This document shows positions 24,664 through 36,610 of a DNA stretch of 64,000 nucleotides, one piece after another. Below the pieces are notes generated by a model that saw only the letters and a program-made list of their open reading frames with translations, searched no databases and was not told the DNA's origin. Source of the DNA: Corydoras sp. C115 (lineage: Eukaryota; Chordata; Actinopteri; Siluriformes; Callichthyidae). Numbering within the stretch: position 1 is the first letter of the stretch; each line of letters opens with the position of its first letter. The position numbers and the translations under genes are program-made. The stretch spans positions 2,558,501 to 2,622,500 of the forward strand of contig JAFMOC010000003.1 of the NCBI GenBank assembly GCA_019802505.1, written 5' to 3'.

Positions 24664-27600
24664 TTAGGCCTCAGAACCCAAAGGAGTCCTGGTTGGACTG
24701 GGGGGCAGACGGGCAGCAGCACTGTGTTCTGTGCGGAAACTGTACTGATACTGAGACACATATTTCACATGTCAGAACAAACAAGAGAGACATTTAGAAA
24801 CTTACTGATTAATGGTGTACATGATGACATTTTATCGTATATCAAAACAATTAATATACCGTATTTTCCGGACTATAAGGCGCACCTAAAAGCCTACAAT
24901 TTTCCCAGAAATCGGACGTCCGCCTTATAATCCGGTGCGCCTTATACGTGTACTGAGTTCCAAAATCTATAAAAGTATTGTTGTGCAACCAGGTGGTTTT
25001 TTTCCACACATCACCGTCACTGCTGATCTGAATCAGAATCATCTGTGGCTCCATGTGCGCTCATCTCACAGAAAAGCAGAGTGAAGAAAATTAATTCAGA
25101 GCTTGCCGTCATTCCGGGAGGATTAAATAAAGAACTCCGACCGCTGGACATTGGCGTAAACGGGGCGTTTAAAGTAAAGTTGCGAGTGGCGTGGGAGCGA
25201 TGGATGATAGACGGCGAACACACGCGTTTACTAAAACTCAGGAGGCAGCGGCGGGCGAGTTACGCCACCGTCTGTGAATGGATTGTGGATGCCTGGGCTG
25301 AGCTTTCTGCTGTAACCGTTGTCCGAGCTTTCGCGCAAAAGCCGGCATCACTGCTGACGGACTCAGACATCGATAAGAGGGGGTTCCCGGAATGCTCGAT
25401 AGTGAAACTGCGCAGCTCTTTAATTCAGACACAGAAGACGAGGACTTTGATGGATTTGTGGGAGAAGAGTGATTAAAATAATGTGTGTTTTGTCAAGTAG
25501 TAGAATAAACTTCAATTATAAATCAGCGTTTTGCATCCTTTACTTTTCTTGTAGATCGTATGTTTTAGCGAGTGCCTTATAATACGGTGCCTTACAGAAT
25601 AAATACCGTACAGAAATAGAGTCCGTAATTGAGACTGCGCCTTATAGTACGGTGCGCCTTATACGTGGCTCAAATACAGAAATAGACCCCGTAATTCAGA
25701 CTGCGCCTTATAATACGGTGCGCCTTATGGTCCGAAAAAAATACGTATTTTATATATTCAACCCAGGTGTAGTATTATGGACACTTTATGACACTTACCT
25801 CTTTTTCTATTTCTGCGTGGGATTTAATCCTGATGCCCATCAGATCCACTTGTTGTAACTGCAATTTAAAAGAAATTTAAATACATGTGCTGACTGATCG
25901 CATGCTGTGCGCTCACGTTCCTGCAGCTCATTGCAAAATCTGTCCCCCAGCGCCACTGCGCTCCTGCACAATCAGCCTGAAATTCTGATAGATCCAAGTT
26001 CTTTACAAATGTTCATGAGCGTCTCAAACATTTGCATTAATTTAAGAAATTAAACAGGTATAATCTTAGACTTACATCATTGGATGCACACGCAAATTTC
26101 TCAGAGACCATAAATGGAACTCCATCCATAGCTGAAATGTATAAACAAAGGTTTAACAATAAAAAAAATAACACTAGCTACTATAACACAGATTTCAAAA
26201 CATATTTCATGCAATGCGTTTTAAAGTACTTTTATATTAACAGTCTATTACTTTATAGAATGTCTTAAACATGTGGAGCCTCCCCAATCAAAAAAGTGTA
26301 GATTTCTTCAAACAAATCACTGACAGAAGCTTTGCAAGCCAGTTTTATTGCACTGACCATGCTTAGCTTGTAAGACCAAATGTAAAATAACCAGGTCTAT
26401 AACCATGAATACTTCTACTGTGAGGCAGGTTGTTGAATATACAGATTGCCCAGACCTTGTGGAAGAACATTCTAATTTACAGAAGATTATCATCAGGACA
26501 TGAACACTAACCTGATATCGCATACAAGTTTGAATTCTGGTGTTCAAAATCAGGTCTAGTGGAACTCTTTCTGAAACTGGCAGGCAGGGTCATGGATATG
26601 TGCCTGTGGGAGGAAAGCATCGTCAAATAATATAGTTTCTAGTAAAATAAAATTAGTTTATATATTAATATGCTTTGTTTAATTTTTCCACTTGTGATTC
26701 AATCATAATTACTATTAACATTAATTAGGAAAAATGTGATTTTTTTTGCATATACTGTATTTTTGCATTAGTTTCACTAAAAGAATGACATACTTCGGAA
26801 TGATAGGCACAAGTGGGGAGCTGCTGGTGACTGTCTGAACGTTGTTGGTGGAAGTCGTGGTTGTTGACGAAGAGTTGGCTTGTATTGGAGACAAATCCTG
26901 GGTTTGAGGCACCTTACCCATCCGATACCAAATCCCCATGTTGTTCAGTTCTCTGTGAATAACCAACAATACACACATTTTCAAACCATAATTGAGTAGT
27001 TGTGAATATAGTTGTGAATATAGTAAAATTCAACAGGGATCCAGCCATCCACTATCTTCCACTTTATCCTATATTAGGATCGCAGGGGGGGTTCCCCATG
27101 CTCATCTAGGGGAGAACGTTTGGGTGCTGGGCAGATACACCCAGGACAGGGCGCCAATCTATCGCTGGGCACACACTCACTCACACAGACACACTCTGGA
27201 TGGGGCAATTTGGTATTCAATTGACTTGATCCATGTTTTTGGACTGTGGGAGGAAACCGGAGAACCCGGAGGAAACCCACGCGATCACGGGGAGAAGATG
27301 GAAACTCCACCCAGATGGGGATTCGAACCGGGAATCCCTAGCGCTGAGAGGTGACCGTGCTAACAACTAAGCCACCATGCTGGCCTTCAACAGAGATATT
27401 TAAAAAAAATAATAATATTATGATGTAATACATAAAAAAAAATATATTATTTTTTAAATTGCATGTTTATAAAACATGGCATAAAAAATAAAATTAAGCA
27501 AGCAATAATAATGGAACACATTTTGTATACAGTCATGTTAGCTGACCCTATAAAAGTATACTGTGGAGGGGCCTGTTTGGAGCGTCCCAAGATTCGAATG

Positions 27601-30600
27601 TCACAAATAGCAGCCTCTGTGGAGTCTCTTGGGATGAACTTAATACACAACCTTCTCTTTCTGAAGGCCACCTCTTCTGCAGAAGAAAAGAAAGTTTACA
27701 GATGAAAACCATATCAAAACTATTAACATTGCTGATTCTTGTTTAATGACTAATAAAGACATGTACCATAACTGTCATAAAAAAAATTATAAAGGTGAAG
27801 AAATATCAAAAATCATTACGTGTGTCCACTGTCTCTTGGATTGGAATAAAGCCCACAGGAAGGGTATCTTTAATGTCAATTAACTTCATGTCCACCAGCA
27901 CATTTCCTAAATGACTCTGATAAAATATGAAACATATAATGTAGAATAAGTAAAAAAAAAATATGTATAAAAAAATAAAGATGTCAGAGATAATGGTTGG
28001 TTTATGAACATAAATAGACTATATTGCAAGTCTAAATAAATATAGAATTACAGCTGCACCTCAGCAAAATTACACAAATATTAATTTAGGAGAAATGAAT
28101 GACTTACATTTTCCTTGGAGAAGACCCTTGTGAAGCAAAGGTAGCGGGTCACCTTAGATTTAAACAGGCCATCTTTCCATAAGTCTGCATCCATTCCATC
28201 TGTGGTTTGTGCGATCTAGGGCAATACATGTATTTTTTTTAAATAAACTTATCTGGATTTAGAAGAATAAAGTTTAAAACTAATAGAATCTTCAATCCAA
28301 AGAAATTTAAGAGAGTTAGTGTTCACTATAGCCAGGAATAGACCAAACACATAGCAGTAAGCAGAGGTGAAACCAAACAAAGCCATCAGATAAAACAGAA
28401 ATATTTCAAGAGTGGTTGATTTGCTCAGATGATGAAACAGAACCACATTTACATTACATATAGTCTTTAAGCAAACACTTTTATCAAAAGAGACTCACAG
28501 AACAATACAAGTCAGTAATTTAACATAATAACTGCAGTTTTATGAATCATGATCATTTGCCGAATCATGATCATTTGCAGTTTTATGAATCATGATCTTG
28601 TTTTAAAACCTAGATTTTCTGCACAATTTTATATTTTGTTAATTAAAGCAAGTGCTTCAGGAAAAGAAAAGTTATCAATTGTTTCTTGGAAACATTGAGC
28701 ATTACAAACAGAGTTCTGGATCAACTGGAGGCCTGTGTTGAGCCTAGGTTCCAATCAGTGGTATAATCTTAGACTGTCTGTTAGACTGTTTAAAATTATC
28801 TGGAAATGTACAATTGGTAAGAAAAAAATACGCTAATGTGTGAATACTTGTTTGATTGAGGCAGAAATGAACTGAAGGTGAAATGGGGTTTAGTAGAAGA
28901 GGGAGATGGTCAGTTTGCCGGAGAGAACAATTTTAAAAACCTTTATTCTCAAAAGAAAGAGAAAAAGTTGTTTTTATATATAAATCAAACCATAGGCATC
29001 AAAGATGCTGCCAAACTGTACTGCTCAGAGAAAACTACTTCTAATCTACAACTTAACTAAATCCTACACAGCACACCTTTATTAAAATACACTATTACTC
29101 TCAGGTAGAAAATGCAATAAAACGATTAATCAAAGCTCTCTGAAAATACTCCTCATTTACACAGATCAGTACTGATGTAAATCCAGCATATGAAATGTGT
29201 ATCCATGTGTTTTCTCTGCAAGATGCAGTGGTGGATGTTCAACGGCATTCATTCCCATTCACTTAAAGAAAATGCACACAAGCTGTTGCTGATCATGCAG
29301 GCAGAGAGCCACCACCCTAAAATTTAGCATTAGCAGGAAAATCAGATGAAAATTAGGCTTTAGAGGGTTGCTTTCCAGCAGATGTCCTACTTGCATGTGC
29401 AGCAAACAAAGTGAAAGGTCTAATGCATGATATTTTCAAAATTTTCCATTGTGTCTGGGCATTCCAATTAATTTTATCAAGCATTCTGAACATGCATACT
29501 AATGCGCGTTGAATGAACCTAAGAAAGGATCATTAGTTCTTATTTTAGCAATTTTATGACAATGTTTTGATTAGTTATCTGATCATTCAGTAGTTTGTCC
29601 TTAATAATTGCATTACTTAAACATGCCGAATATATCATATAACATTAAATTAATAACCTGATAATAAAAAAGCTCAAATTTGTTATAAGGTTGCATACAC
29701 ACACATACATATATACACACTATAGAGTAATGGATTTATTATTTATTTATTTATTTATTTGACTGCAGTAAGTGGTGAATCATGGAATCATGTTGCTATT
29801 TTTCATAAATAAATAACGATAATGTTATATAGGAAAATAAATTTTAACTTAATTTTAGAATATAGATCACCAACCAGCTAAGTTTCTTTACTAATTTTTC
29901 TCTTTTGTTGCGATATGCTTCCCAAATTTTAATGAACATCTTGCAGACCAAACAGGGAAAGGATGGATGTGACCTAGAGGATGTAAAATGGTTGGGTCTG
30001 CTGAAGATGAGTCTTAGTATATTGTCACTAAGAAAATTAACTTGATTGGGGTTTGCAAAGTTTTCCGTTTTTATTATTTCTTTGGAATCAAAAGATAATT
30101 AAGCAGTGCTTTTAGAATATATAACACTTCTATGTGCCTGCAGTCAAGGAAATGTTTAATGTTGTTCATGTTTTTACTGTGCAGACAGCATGAGATCCAT
30201 GTTTTTCATGGAGCTTTAAAAATACAATACAGCTTTTACACCTGACCAAACAAAACAAACTCATGTACAAAGTCTCGAGTCCACAACACTCCAGAGTGAG
30301 AATATATGTGTGTAAGTGAGTCTGTGTTGTGCCTTGTTAATTGTTTAACTTTGCCAAACATTGACAGCACATTATTGGGTTTCCACTTCTCTTTCATGTG
30401 TCTCTTTTGGATCCACACAATTCTTAGTCACAGTCTCTCAATTCCAAATGACTGAAATAGGTAAAACAGATTTTGGGAAAAAAAAAGCTTGAATCCCTGT
30501 ATGCTAATCAGGCATGATCCATTCTTTGAGCTTCGATATTGACTGGGTGGAATTAATTTCAGGTGATCTAATTATTCAAATGATATCTGGTCTAATATAA

Positions 30601-31144
30601 AGTGTCCTATATTTCAGTTATCAAAACTATTAGGTAGCAAATGCAGCAGAAAGGTTGAGCAGGACATCACCTGAAAATATTTAGCATTTAGTGCCACACT
30701 AAACTGAACAGCAATCGTTCTGAAATTTCAAGACCTTGCAACTTTAAGTTTCAAGGTCAAAGTTCTCAAAGGTTTTATGGTCAGATGAGATACCATTTAA
30801 ATGTATTAGTTACTCTTGCAAGACCAGACAGGTGGACTTTGACTGATTACACAATAAACTTTTAGTAGCAGACATTATTATATTATAACAAATTATTTGA
30901 AATAAGTTTTTTTTAAGTTTGTTTAGATTGATTTAAGCACACACACACACAAAGTTGCGGCAAAGTTGTTTGTAAGCTTGTTCTTATGAGATGATAAAAT
31001 ACTAAATTTTTCATTCCTAATTAGTATACTTACCACATCATAGCCTGTGGGCGCCCTGCTTCTTGACGCTATAACACCAACACCTGTGATAGGATCCATA
31101 GGCATGTCAGGTAGAGCATCTGATAAGTCCCGCACCTCAGGCAT
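24664..31144 (-). CDS. mvb12b: ESCRT-I subunit MVB12B (multivesicular body subunit 12B)
   Basis: Auxiliary subunit of ESCRT-I (with TSG101, VPS28 and VPS37), which sorts ubiquitinated cargo into multivesicular bodies on late endosomes. Minus-strand coding exons: 31034-31144, 28108-28215, 27820-27916, 27547-27676, 26794-26952, 26512-26603, 26076-26131, 25799-25858, 24664-24750; total 900 bases = 299 aa plus stop, phases consistent throughout. It starts MPEVRDLSDALPDMPMDPIT, the first in-frame Met after a stop in the likely upstream exon. The MABP domain spans roughly residues 18-170 (ITGVGVIASRSRAPTGYDV, RKRRLCIKFIPRDSTEAAIC). A Ser/Thr-rich linker follows, then the C-terminal UBAP1-MVB12-associated segment (AMDGVPFMVSEKFAC, RTEHSAAARLPPSP). 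It resembles MVB12B rather than MVB12A. The donor after exon 4 (GTCAGC) is weak. The last intron carries a pogo-like transposon. Confidence 0.94.
24857..25747. mobile_element. pogo/Tigger-like DNA transposon, internally deleted
   Basis: Terminal inverted repeats of about 28 bases: the left end reads CCGTATTTTCCGGACTATAA and the right end is its imperfect reverse complement, with TA at both borders (24857-24858 and 25746-25747). Both subterminal regions repeat a GCGCCTTATAATACGGTGCG-type motif, four to five times on the right side. It encloses the C-terminal part of a DDE transposase on the plus strand. At ~890 bases it is far short of an autonomous pogo element, so it depends on a relative. 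It occupies most of the 1048-base last intron of mvb12b, antisense to the gene. Confidence 0.85.
25045..25476 (+). pseudogene. C-terminal fragment of a pogo-like DDE transposase
   Basis: An open frame of 143 codons. Residues ~20-65 (AVIPGGLNKELRPLDIGVN, FKVKLRVAWERWM) match the conserved C-terminal part of DDE_1 (Tigger/pogo/CENP-B-like) transposases, followed by a basic stretch and CEWIVDAWAELS. The N-terminal helix-turn-helix and most of the catalytic core are missing, and the first Met is unlikely to be a native start. It should be inactive. Part of the element at 24857-25747. Confidence 0.8.
27041..27385 (-). mobile_element. Main SINE in mvb12b intron 4
   Basis: Tail left, head right. 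A 12-base target-site duplication with one mismatch (TTCAACAGGGAT / TTCAACAGAGAT) lies at 27029-27040 and 27386-27397. Confidence 0.9.
28446..28530 (-). mobile_element. Degenerate 3' fragment of the second SINE family
   Basis: ACATTTACATTACAT... AAACACTTTTATCAAAAGAG resembles the reverse of the AAAAGCGTCTGCTAAATG tail, with many changes. An old copy. Confidence 0.55.
28540..31030 (-). other. First long coding intron of mvb12b
   Basis: Between exons 31034-31144 and 28108-28215. Unassigned AT-rich sequence. It has a short duplication of TTTATGAATCATGATC around 28544-28600 and a TTTA tetranucleotide run near 29735-29760. No further coding exon is needed or seen. Confidence 0.5.
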
Positions 31145-31260
31145 TATAATGTTCTAGAGCCAAAAAAATGTAAGAATTAAGACAATAATTCAAAAATATA
31201 TTGTATGTAGTTAAATACTAATATTCAACAAAAAAGAAAGTCTGGCACAACAGAAAACAA

Positions 31261-31469
31261 ACATTTACATTTTGTCATTTAGCAGACGCTTTTATTCAAA
31301 GCGACTTACAAGGTGAGCACAGGGTTAATCACAACATCCCTGGAGCAATGAGGGTTAAGGGCCTTGCTCAAGAAAAAACATTGGTAACTTCAGTGGAACT
31401 GGGATTTGAACCGCTGCCAGCCTTCAGATTGATAGCCCAATGCCCTAACCACTGAGCTACCGTGCCCTA
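31261..31469 (-). mobile_element. Second tRNA-derived SINE family, near full length
   Basis: Read on the minus strand, it begins with a tRNA-like head carrying A-box-like TAGCTCAGTGGTTAGGGC and B-box-like GGTTCAAATCC. It continues through CTTGAGCAAGGCCCTTAACC and ends in AAAAGCGTCTGCTAAATGAC plus an AATGTAAATGT tail. It is unrelated to the main SINE except in being tRNA-derived. Confidence 0.8.
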
Positions 31470-31474
31470 ACGTT

Positions 31475-32289
31475 ATTACATCTACAAAACTTTTTTTTTG
31501 TTTTTCCTCCATCCCATACACACAATGTATTCAATTAAAATGTATTTATCAAATAAAAATGTTTTGCCAAAGAATATTGTCTCAAAGCAGCTTCACAGAA
31601 ATTAAAGGTCAAAACCCATAGAGTTAAACAATGGCAAGAAAAATAAACTATTTATTTTGGAACAACCTCAATAGGACCAAAACTTGCACAAGCAAAATAA
31701 CCAGGATGTTTTTGGACTGACATGCAAAATGTAAATGTATGTCAATAAGGTGATCAAATGCTTTAGCCTGCATTTTTGTGAAATTTAAGCCATACACACA
31801 CACACACTGATATCACAAACATCATTTCCTTTTTTTGTACTTTTATGAACCACAGCTATATCAACCAAATCTTCCTGTGGAATTTACTTTGCATTCCTGG
31901 CCAACTTATCATCAGTTCTGCCCCAGTTTGTTTGGTCTTTGGGGTTTTGCCTTGTCTTTTAAATCTCGCCAATGCGAACTTGCTTCATACATTTGTGAAG
32001 CGCAAAACACTTTGAGATTAGTGAGCATTACTTTTAGTTTGACAGTCAGCTGAAGCCTTATTTTCAAATCCTTATTCAGCTGTGTAACTAAATCATACTG
32101 GTTTGGTGTCAACACAAAGTATCAGCATAAAGTTGAAACTTGTAATAAACTAAAAAATACTTTCAACCTGTCAGATAAATCCTTAAAGATTATTTAATAT
32201 TAACATACTAAAGTTCTGAGATATACAATGGATGGCATAAGTAAATTGTTAGTATAAATAAAAAAAGCCAAACTTTGGTAGTAAAATAT
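31475..32289. other. mvb12b 5' intron with a dispersed-repeat fragment
   Basis: Positions ~31540-31700 (CTCAAAGCAGCTTCACAGAAA, AATGGCAAGAAAAA) look like a decayed copy of the dispersed repeat better preserved at 61875-62265. No coding sequence is supported. Confidence 0.45.
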
Positions 32290-32626
32290 ATTCATTCATT
32301 CATTATCTCCCTATTATGGCCGTGGTGGGGTTCCCCATGCCCATCCAGGGGAGAACATCTCGAGCGCTGGGCAGACAGACCCAGGACAGGACGCCAATCT
32401 ATCGCTGGGCACACACTCACTCACACAGACACACTCTATATGGGGCAATTTTGAGAATTCAATTGACTTGATCCATGTTTTTGGACTGTGGGAGGAAACC
32501 GGAGAACCCAGAGGAAACCCACGCAGACACGGGAAGAACATGGAAACTCCACTCAGATGGTGATTCGAACCGGGAATCCCTAGCGCTGAGAGGCGAACGT
32601 GCTAACCACTAAGCCACCGTGCCGCC
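32290..32626 (-). mobile_element. Full-length main SINE in mvb12b 5' intron
   Basis: ATGA tail left and GGCGGCACGG head right; a small deletion after the tail. No clean target-site duplication seen. Confidence 0.9.
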
Positions 32627-34204
32627 AGTTAGATTAATCAATAGGAAATTAATTTTTAGGTGCAGACCTAGTTAAATACAACCTCTAATAATTAACAATA
32701 ACACATAACAAATGACACCATTACTCAATCATGACCATTTAACTTAAAAAAAATGAGGAGTATCAGATCATGATACGCTGTGTAATGATGACACATTGTA
32801 ATGATTATGGCTACTTCATATTTGAAAATTACTCTTTGCTGTACACTGAAATCCAAAGCTCTTGTATCAACCCTACAGTGCTTTACAGATCAGGTGCTCC
32901 AAGTACTCAAAGGACCAAAACAATATCAAACTGTACTGTGTCCTAAAGACATCTACACCGTGAATTTTGTGTATCACAGAGTAAAGCAAGTGAATTAATT
33001 TTGTACTTAATTGCCAAACTGGAGTAGAACTCAACAAGCACTTATATCTTTGATTTTTACAGAAACAGTTCACTGGACTATGTTAAATGAATACATCTAG
33101 GGTAATATTTCAAAAAAACACAATACGTATTTTGAACCTCAGTGGCAGGCATGTGGAGTAATAAAATGATAATATTAGAATTTCAAATACTGAAAATATT
33201 AAATCAAGTCTTAAATTTAACAATAAAACTTTTTTACAGGCATAAACTACAAAATGTTCATTGTACTTCACTTCATTTGTAATTTTCTGGTGTACAGTGT
33301 AGTACAGACTACACAAATCTGCATCCTAAAATGTTTAACTGGGTCACCAGCTCATATGTTGTATGATTCTGATAAGCGCATACCTGTGACTGATTCTCCT
33401 GCATATTAACATGCTTCTTATTGTAAAGACAGTCTGCTATAACTTAGTATACAGACATTTTGATAAACTTCCTCGTTTTTTGTTCGGTCGCATATATGTA
33501 TATGTAACATCTAAAGCAGAACTAAACAGTATGGACAACTTACTATATACAAGGACTCACTCTTTAGTCCTCATGTAGCCTAGCAACTGCGCTAACTGAC
33601 TGTTAACGGACCGTCAGTAAATTTGAGAGTAAAAAAAGTTACTTTGAAAACAGCTTGCCACATTTCTTTTAGTATTTGCTCAATGTAAGTTCAAGTATGA
33701 AGGTTAATTGTTAAGTGCGTGCATTTAAAAATCACTGTCCACAAATATCGCAATAAGATTTTTTTTTACCACAGAGTGTAATCGTTACAGCATCATCCTG
33801 TTTAATAACATTGTCAACATATTATTATTATTAGGAAGTATTTATCTGCATAAAGACTGCGAGTATTTAAGGTACGACGTGAGATAATGTGTCATTATTC
33901 CGAGGTGAAGCATATTATTGTTCAATATCCAGCTTTGTTTACGTTCTGTCATTATTCGCACAGAGAATCGTGATTCCGACATAGCGACGCGTTTAACGGA
34001 ATTTAAACCTCGTATTTTGACTTATACATGCAGGAACATGAGATTGCGCTGATAACATTCAATAACAGAAACGACTTGAGGTTCTCAAATAAACTGAGAA
34101 CTGATGTACTAGCCAGCTAGCTAACCAAACCATTTAAAGTGTAACTTAAGCGGCAGCCACTAACCCATCTTTTCTTGAATGTCTGTCTCCATTTAAATGC
34201 TTCG

Positions 34205-34370
34205 ACTTACCTGCTTCTTAAGACGGTCTTTTTGTCTTTACTAAAAACAAACCCTACACTTTATTATAACGCTTACTGCGAACAGAGCCACAAGAGCCGA
34301 GGCTGAGCTCCAGGCCCGAACCGACCAAATCTGCAGGGGCTTGGGTATGTGACGTCACGTGCGATCGCTG
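34205..34370 (-). promoter_or_regulatory. Candidate non-coding first exon and promoter of mvb12b
   Basis: On the minus strand a strong donor (AAGCAG followed by GTAAGT, intron beginning at 34210) ends a likely 5' UTR exon starting upstream around 34320. The mvb12b start-codon exon has its own acceptor (CTCTAG) 9 bases before the ATG, so an upstream exon is required. Joining the two gives an in-frame stop upstream and no earlier Met. CG content rises between 34240 and 34375. Confidence 0.55.
34350..34361. promoter_or_regulatory. Overlapping palindromic CRE and E-box
   Basis: TGACGTCACGTG holds a full CRE (TGACGTCA, 34350-34357) overlapping a CACGTG E-box (34356-34361). It lies just upstream of the inferred mvb12b first exon. 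CREB/ATF and USF/MITF-TFE factors bind such sites in general; occupancy here is inference. Confidence 0.6.
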
Positions 34371-34380
34371 TCCCGATGAC

Positions 34381-34443
<63 letters not shown>

Positions 34444-34497
34444 TTCACCATAACCTGTAGCCACGTATTTTTTTTATTTTTTATTTTTTCAGACGAC

Positions 34498-34865
34498 GGG
34501 CGGCACGGTGACTTAGTGGTTAACACGTTCGCCTCTCAGCACTAGGGATTCCCGGTTCGAATCCACATCTGGGTGGAGTTTCCATGTTCTCCCGTGTCCA
34601 CGTGGGTTTCCTCCGGGTTCTTCCGGTTTCCTCCCACATTCCAAAAACATGGATCAAGTCAATTGAATTCTCAAAATTGCCCCATGTAGAGAGTGTTTGT
34701 GTGCGTGTCTGTCTGTGTGAGTGAGTGTGTGCCCAGCGATGGATTGGCGCCCTGTCCTGGGTCTATCTACCCAGCGCCCAAAACGTTCTCCCCTGGATGA
34801 GCATGGGGAACCCCCCCGCGACCCTAATATGGGATAAAGCGGAAGATAATGAATGAATGAATGAA
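34498..34865 (+). mobile_element. Main SINE, cassette unit 1
   Basis: Full-length. TTTTTTCAGACG on both sides is the likely original target-site duplication, inherited by all three units. Confidence 0.92.
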
Positions 34866-34880
34866 TTTTTTCAGACGCCC

Positions 34881-34920
<40 letters not shown>

Positions 34921-34983
34921 TTCATCTATTTACCTACGGAAACCATAACCTATAGGCACGATTTTTTTCTTTTTTCAGACGAC

Positions 34984-35360
34984 GGGCGGCACGGTGGTTT
35001 AGTGGTTAGCACGTTCGCCTCTCAGCACTAGGTATTCCCGATTCGAATCCCCATCTGGGTGGAGTTTCCATGTTCTCCCCGTGTCCACGTGGTTTCCTCC
35101 AGGTTTTCCGGTTTCCTTCCACAGTCCAAAAACATGGATCAAGTCAATTCTCCAAATTGAGTTCTCCAAATTGCCCCATGTAGAGAGTGTTTGTGTGCGT
35201 GTCTGTCTGTGTGAGTGAGTGTGTGCCCAGCGATAGATTGGCGCCCTGTCCTGGGTGTATCTGCCCAGTGCCCGAAACGTTCTCCCCTGGATGGGCATGG
35301 GGAACCCCCCCCGCGACCCTAATATAGGATAAAGCGGAAGATAATGAATGAATGAATGAA
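34984..35360 (+). mobile_element. Main SINE, cassette unit 2
   Basis: Full-length. It shares ATTCCCGATTCGAATCC and ACGTGGTTTCCTCC variants with unit 3, and has a small internal repeat of the AATTCTCCAAATTG segment. Confidence 0.92.
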
Positions 35361-35374
35361 TTTTTTCAGACGCC

Positions 35375-35414
<40 letters not shown>

Positions 35415-35477
35415 TTCATCTATTTACCTCCGGAAACCATAACCTATAGGCACGATTTTTTTCTTTTTTCAGACGAC

Positions 35478-35847
35478 GGGCGGCACGGTGGCTTAGTGGT
35501 TAGCACGTTCGCCTCTCAGCACTAGGTATTCCCGATTCGAATCCCCATCTGGGTGGAGTTTCCATGTTCTCCCCGTGTCCACGTGGTTTCCTCCGGGTTT
35601 TCCGGTTTCCTTCCACAGTCCAAAAACATGGATCAAGTCAATTGAGTTCTCCAAATTGCCCCACTGTGTGTGTGTGTTTGTGTGCGTGTCTGTCTGTGTG
35701 TGTGAGTGTGTGCCCAGCAATGGATTGGCGCCCTGTCCTGGGTCTATCTGCCCAGTGCCCGAAACGTTCTCCCCTGGATGGGCATGGGGAACCCCCCCCG
35801 CGACCCTAATATAGGATAAAGCGGAATATAATGAATGAATGAATGAA
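35478..35847 (+). mobile_element. Main SINE, cassette unit 3
   Basis: Full-length, nearly the same as unit 2 apart from the TG-rich middle segment. Confidence 0.92.
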
Positions 35848-35889
35848 TTTTTTCAGAAAATTTTCAGAAAATTTTTCAAAACACACACA

Positions 35890-36090
35890 CACAAGAGTAT
35901 GTAGAGTGTGTATGTGCGCTTCTCCCATGTAGAGTGTGTATGTGCGCGTGTCTGTGTGAGTGAGTGTGTGCACAGTGATAGATTGGCACCCTGTCCTGGG
36001 TGTATCTGCCCAGCACCTGAAATGTTCTCCCCTGGATGTTCTCCCCTATATAGAGTGTGTTTCTGTGTGAGTGAGTGTGTGCCCAGTACC
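35890..36090 (+). mobile_element. Scrambled fragments of the main SINE
   Basis: Middle-segment pieces (GTGAGTGAGTGTGTGC, CACCCTGTCCTGGGTGTATC, GTTCTCCCCTGGATG) occur twice over and out of order, consistent with decay of a further cassette unit. Confidence 0.75.
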
Positions 36091-36179
36091 ATATATTGTT
36101 ATTTCTGTTTACAGTATAATTGAAATTAGCAGTACTACGATTACAGGCTATAGTCCATCTGTTTCACTCTACAGTTAGT

Positions 36180-36610
36180 TCCCTTCTCTTTGTGCAGGAC
36201 CACCAGTGATTGGTGGTGCATTAGTCTCAGCACACAAGTGAGACTGATGTCATTTTCAGCATCTGGTAGGCAGCATGTGTGAGCACTAAAATAGCATCAG
36301 TGGATGACAAACAAATGGTGCAGCAAAAAAAAGCATTTGTCTCTTATTTTACATCTACACTGTGGCTCAATAAGTTAGATGTGTCTAACAGAGTACACAC
36401 TAACTGGAGTCACCCTAACTCCAGTCAAACCAGCATCACACAAACAAAAACATGGTGCTGCCACCACCATGTTTTACAGTGGGATTGGTGTATTCCGAAT
36501 GATGTTCATTGTTAGTTTTTTACTACACATAACATTATGGTCAAAAATTCAACTTTGGTCCCATCTGACCAGACCACCTTCTTTCCCATGTTCGCCTTCG
36601 GCTTTCTATA
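36180..36610. repeat. Dispersed repeat fragment, family not assigned
   Basis: The block GGTGCTGCCACCACCATG, GTTTTACAGTGGGATTGG, CCCATCTGACCAGACCACC has the wording of a repeat I have seen scattered in fish genomes. I cannot name its class. Upstream of clpp. Confidence 0.45.

Larger units (their letters stand above)
34381..35876 (+). repeat. Triplicated ~490-base CA-repeat/SINE cassette
   Basis: Three units in direct order. Each has a (CA)n tract (34385-34440, 34884-34917, 35377-35411), a short ACCATAACCTATAGGCACG-type spacer ending TTTTTTCAGACGAC, a full SINE, then TTTTTTCAGACGCCCAAA. SINE starts are 486 and 494 bases apart. Units 2 and 3 share private variants, so they are the youngest duplication. 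Confidence 0.9.

Noticed and set aside
31401..31469. Possible tRNA gene on the minus strand
   Set aside because: A- and B-box-like motifs are present, but the sequence continues into a SINE body and tail; best read as the SINE promoter.
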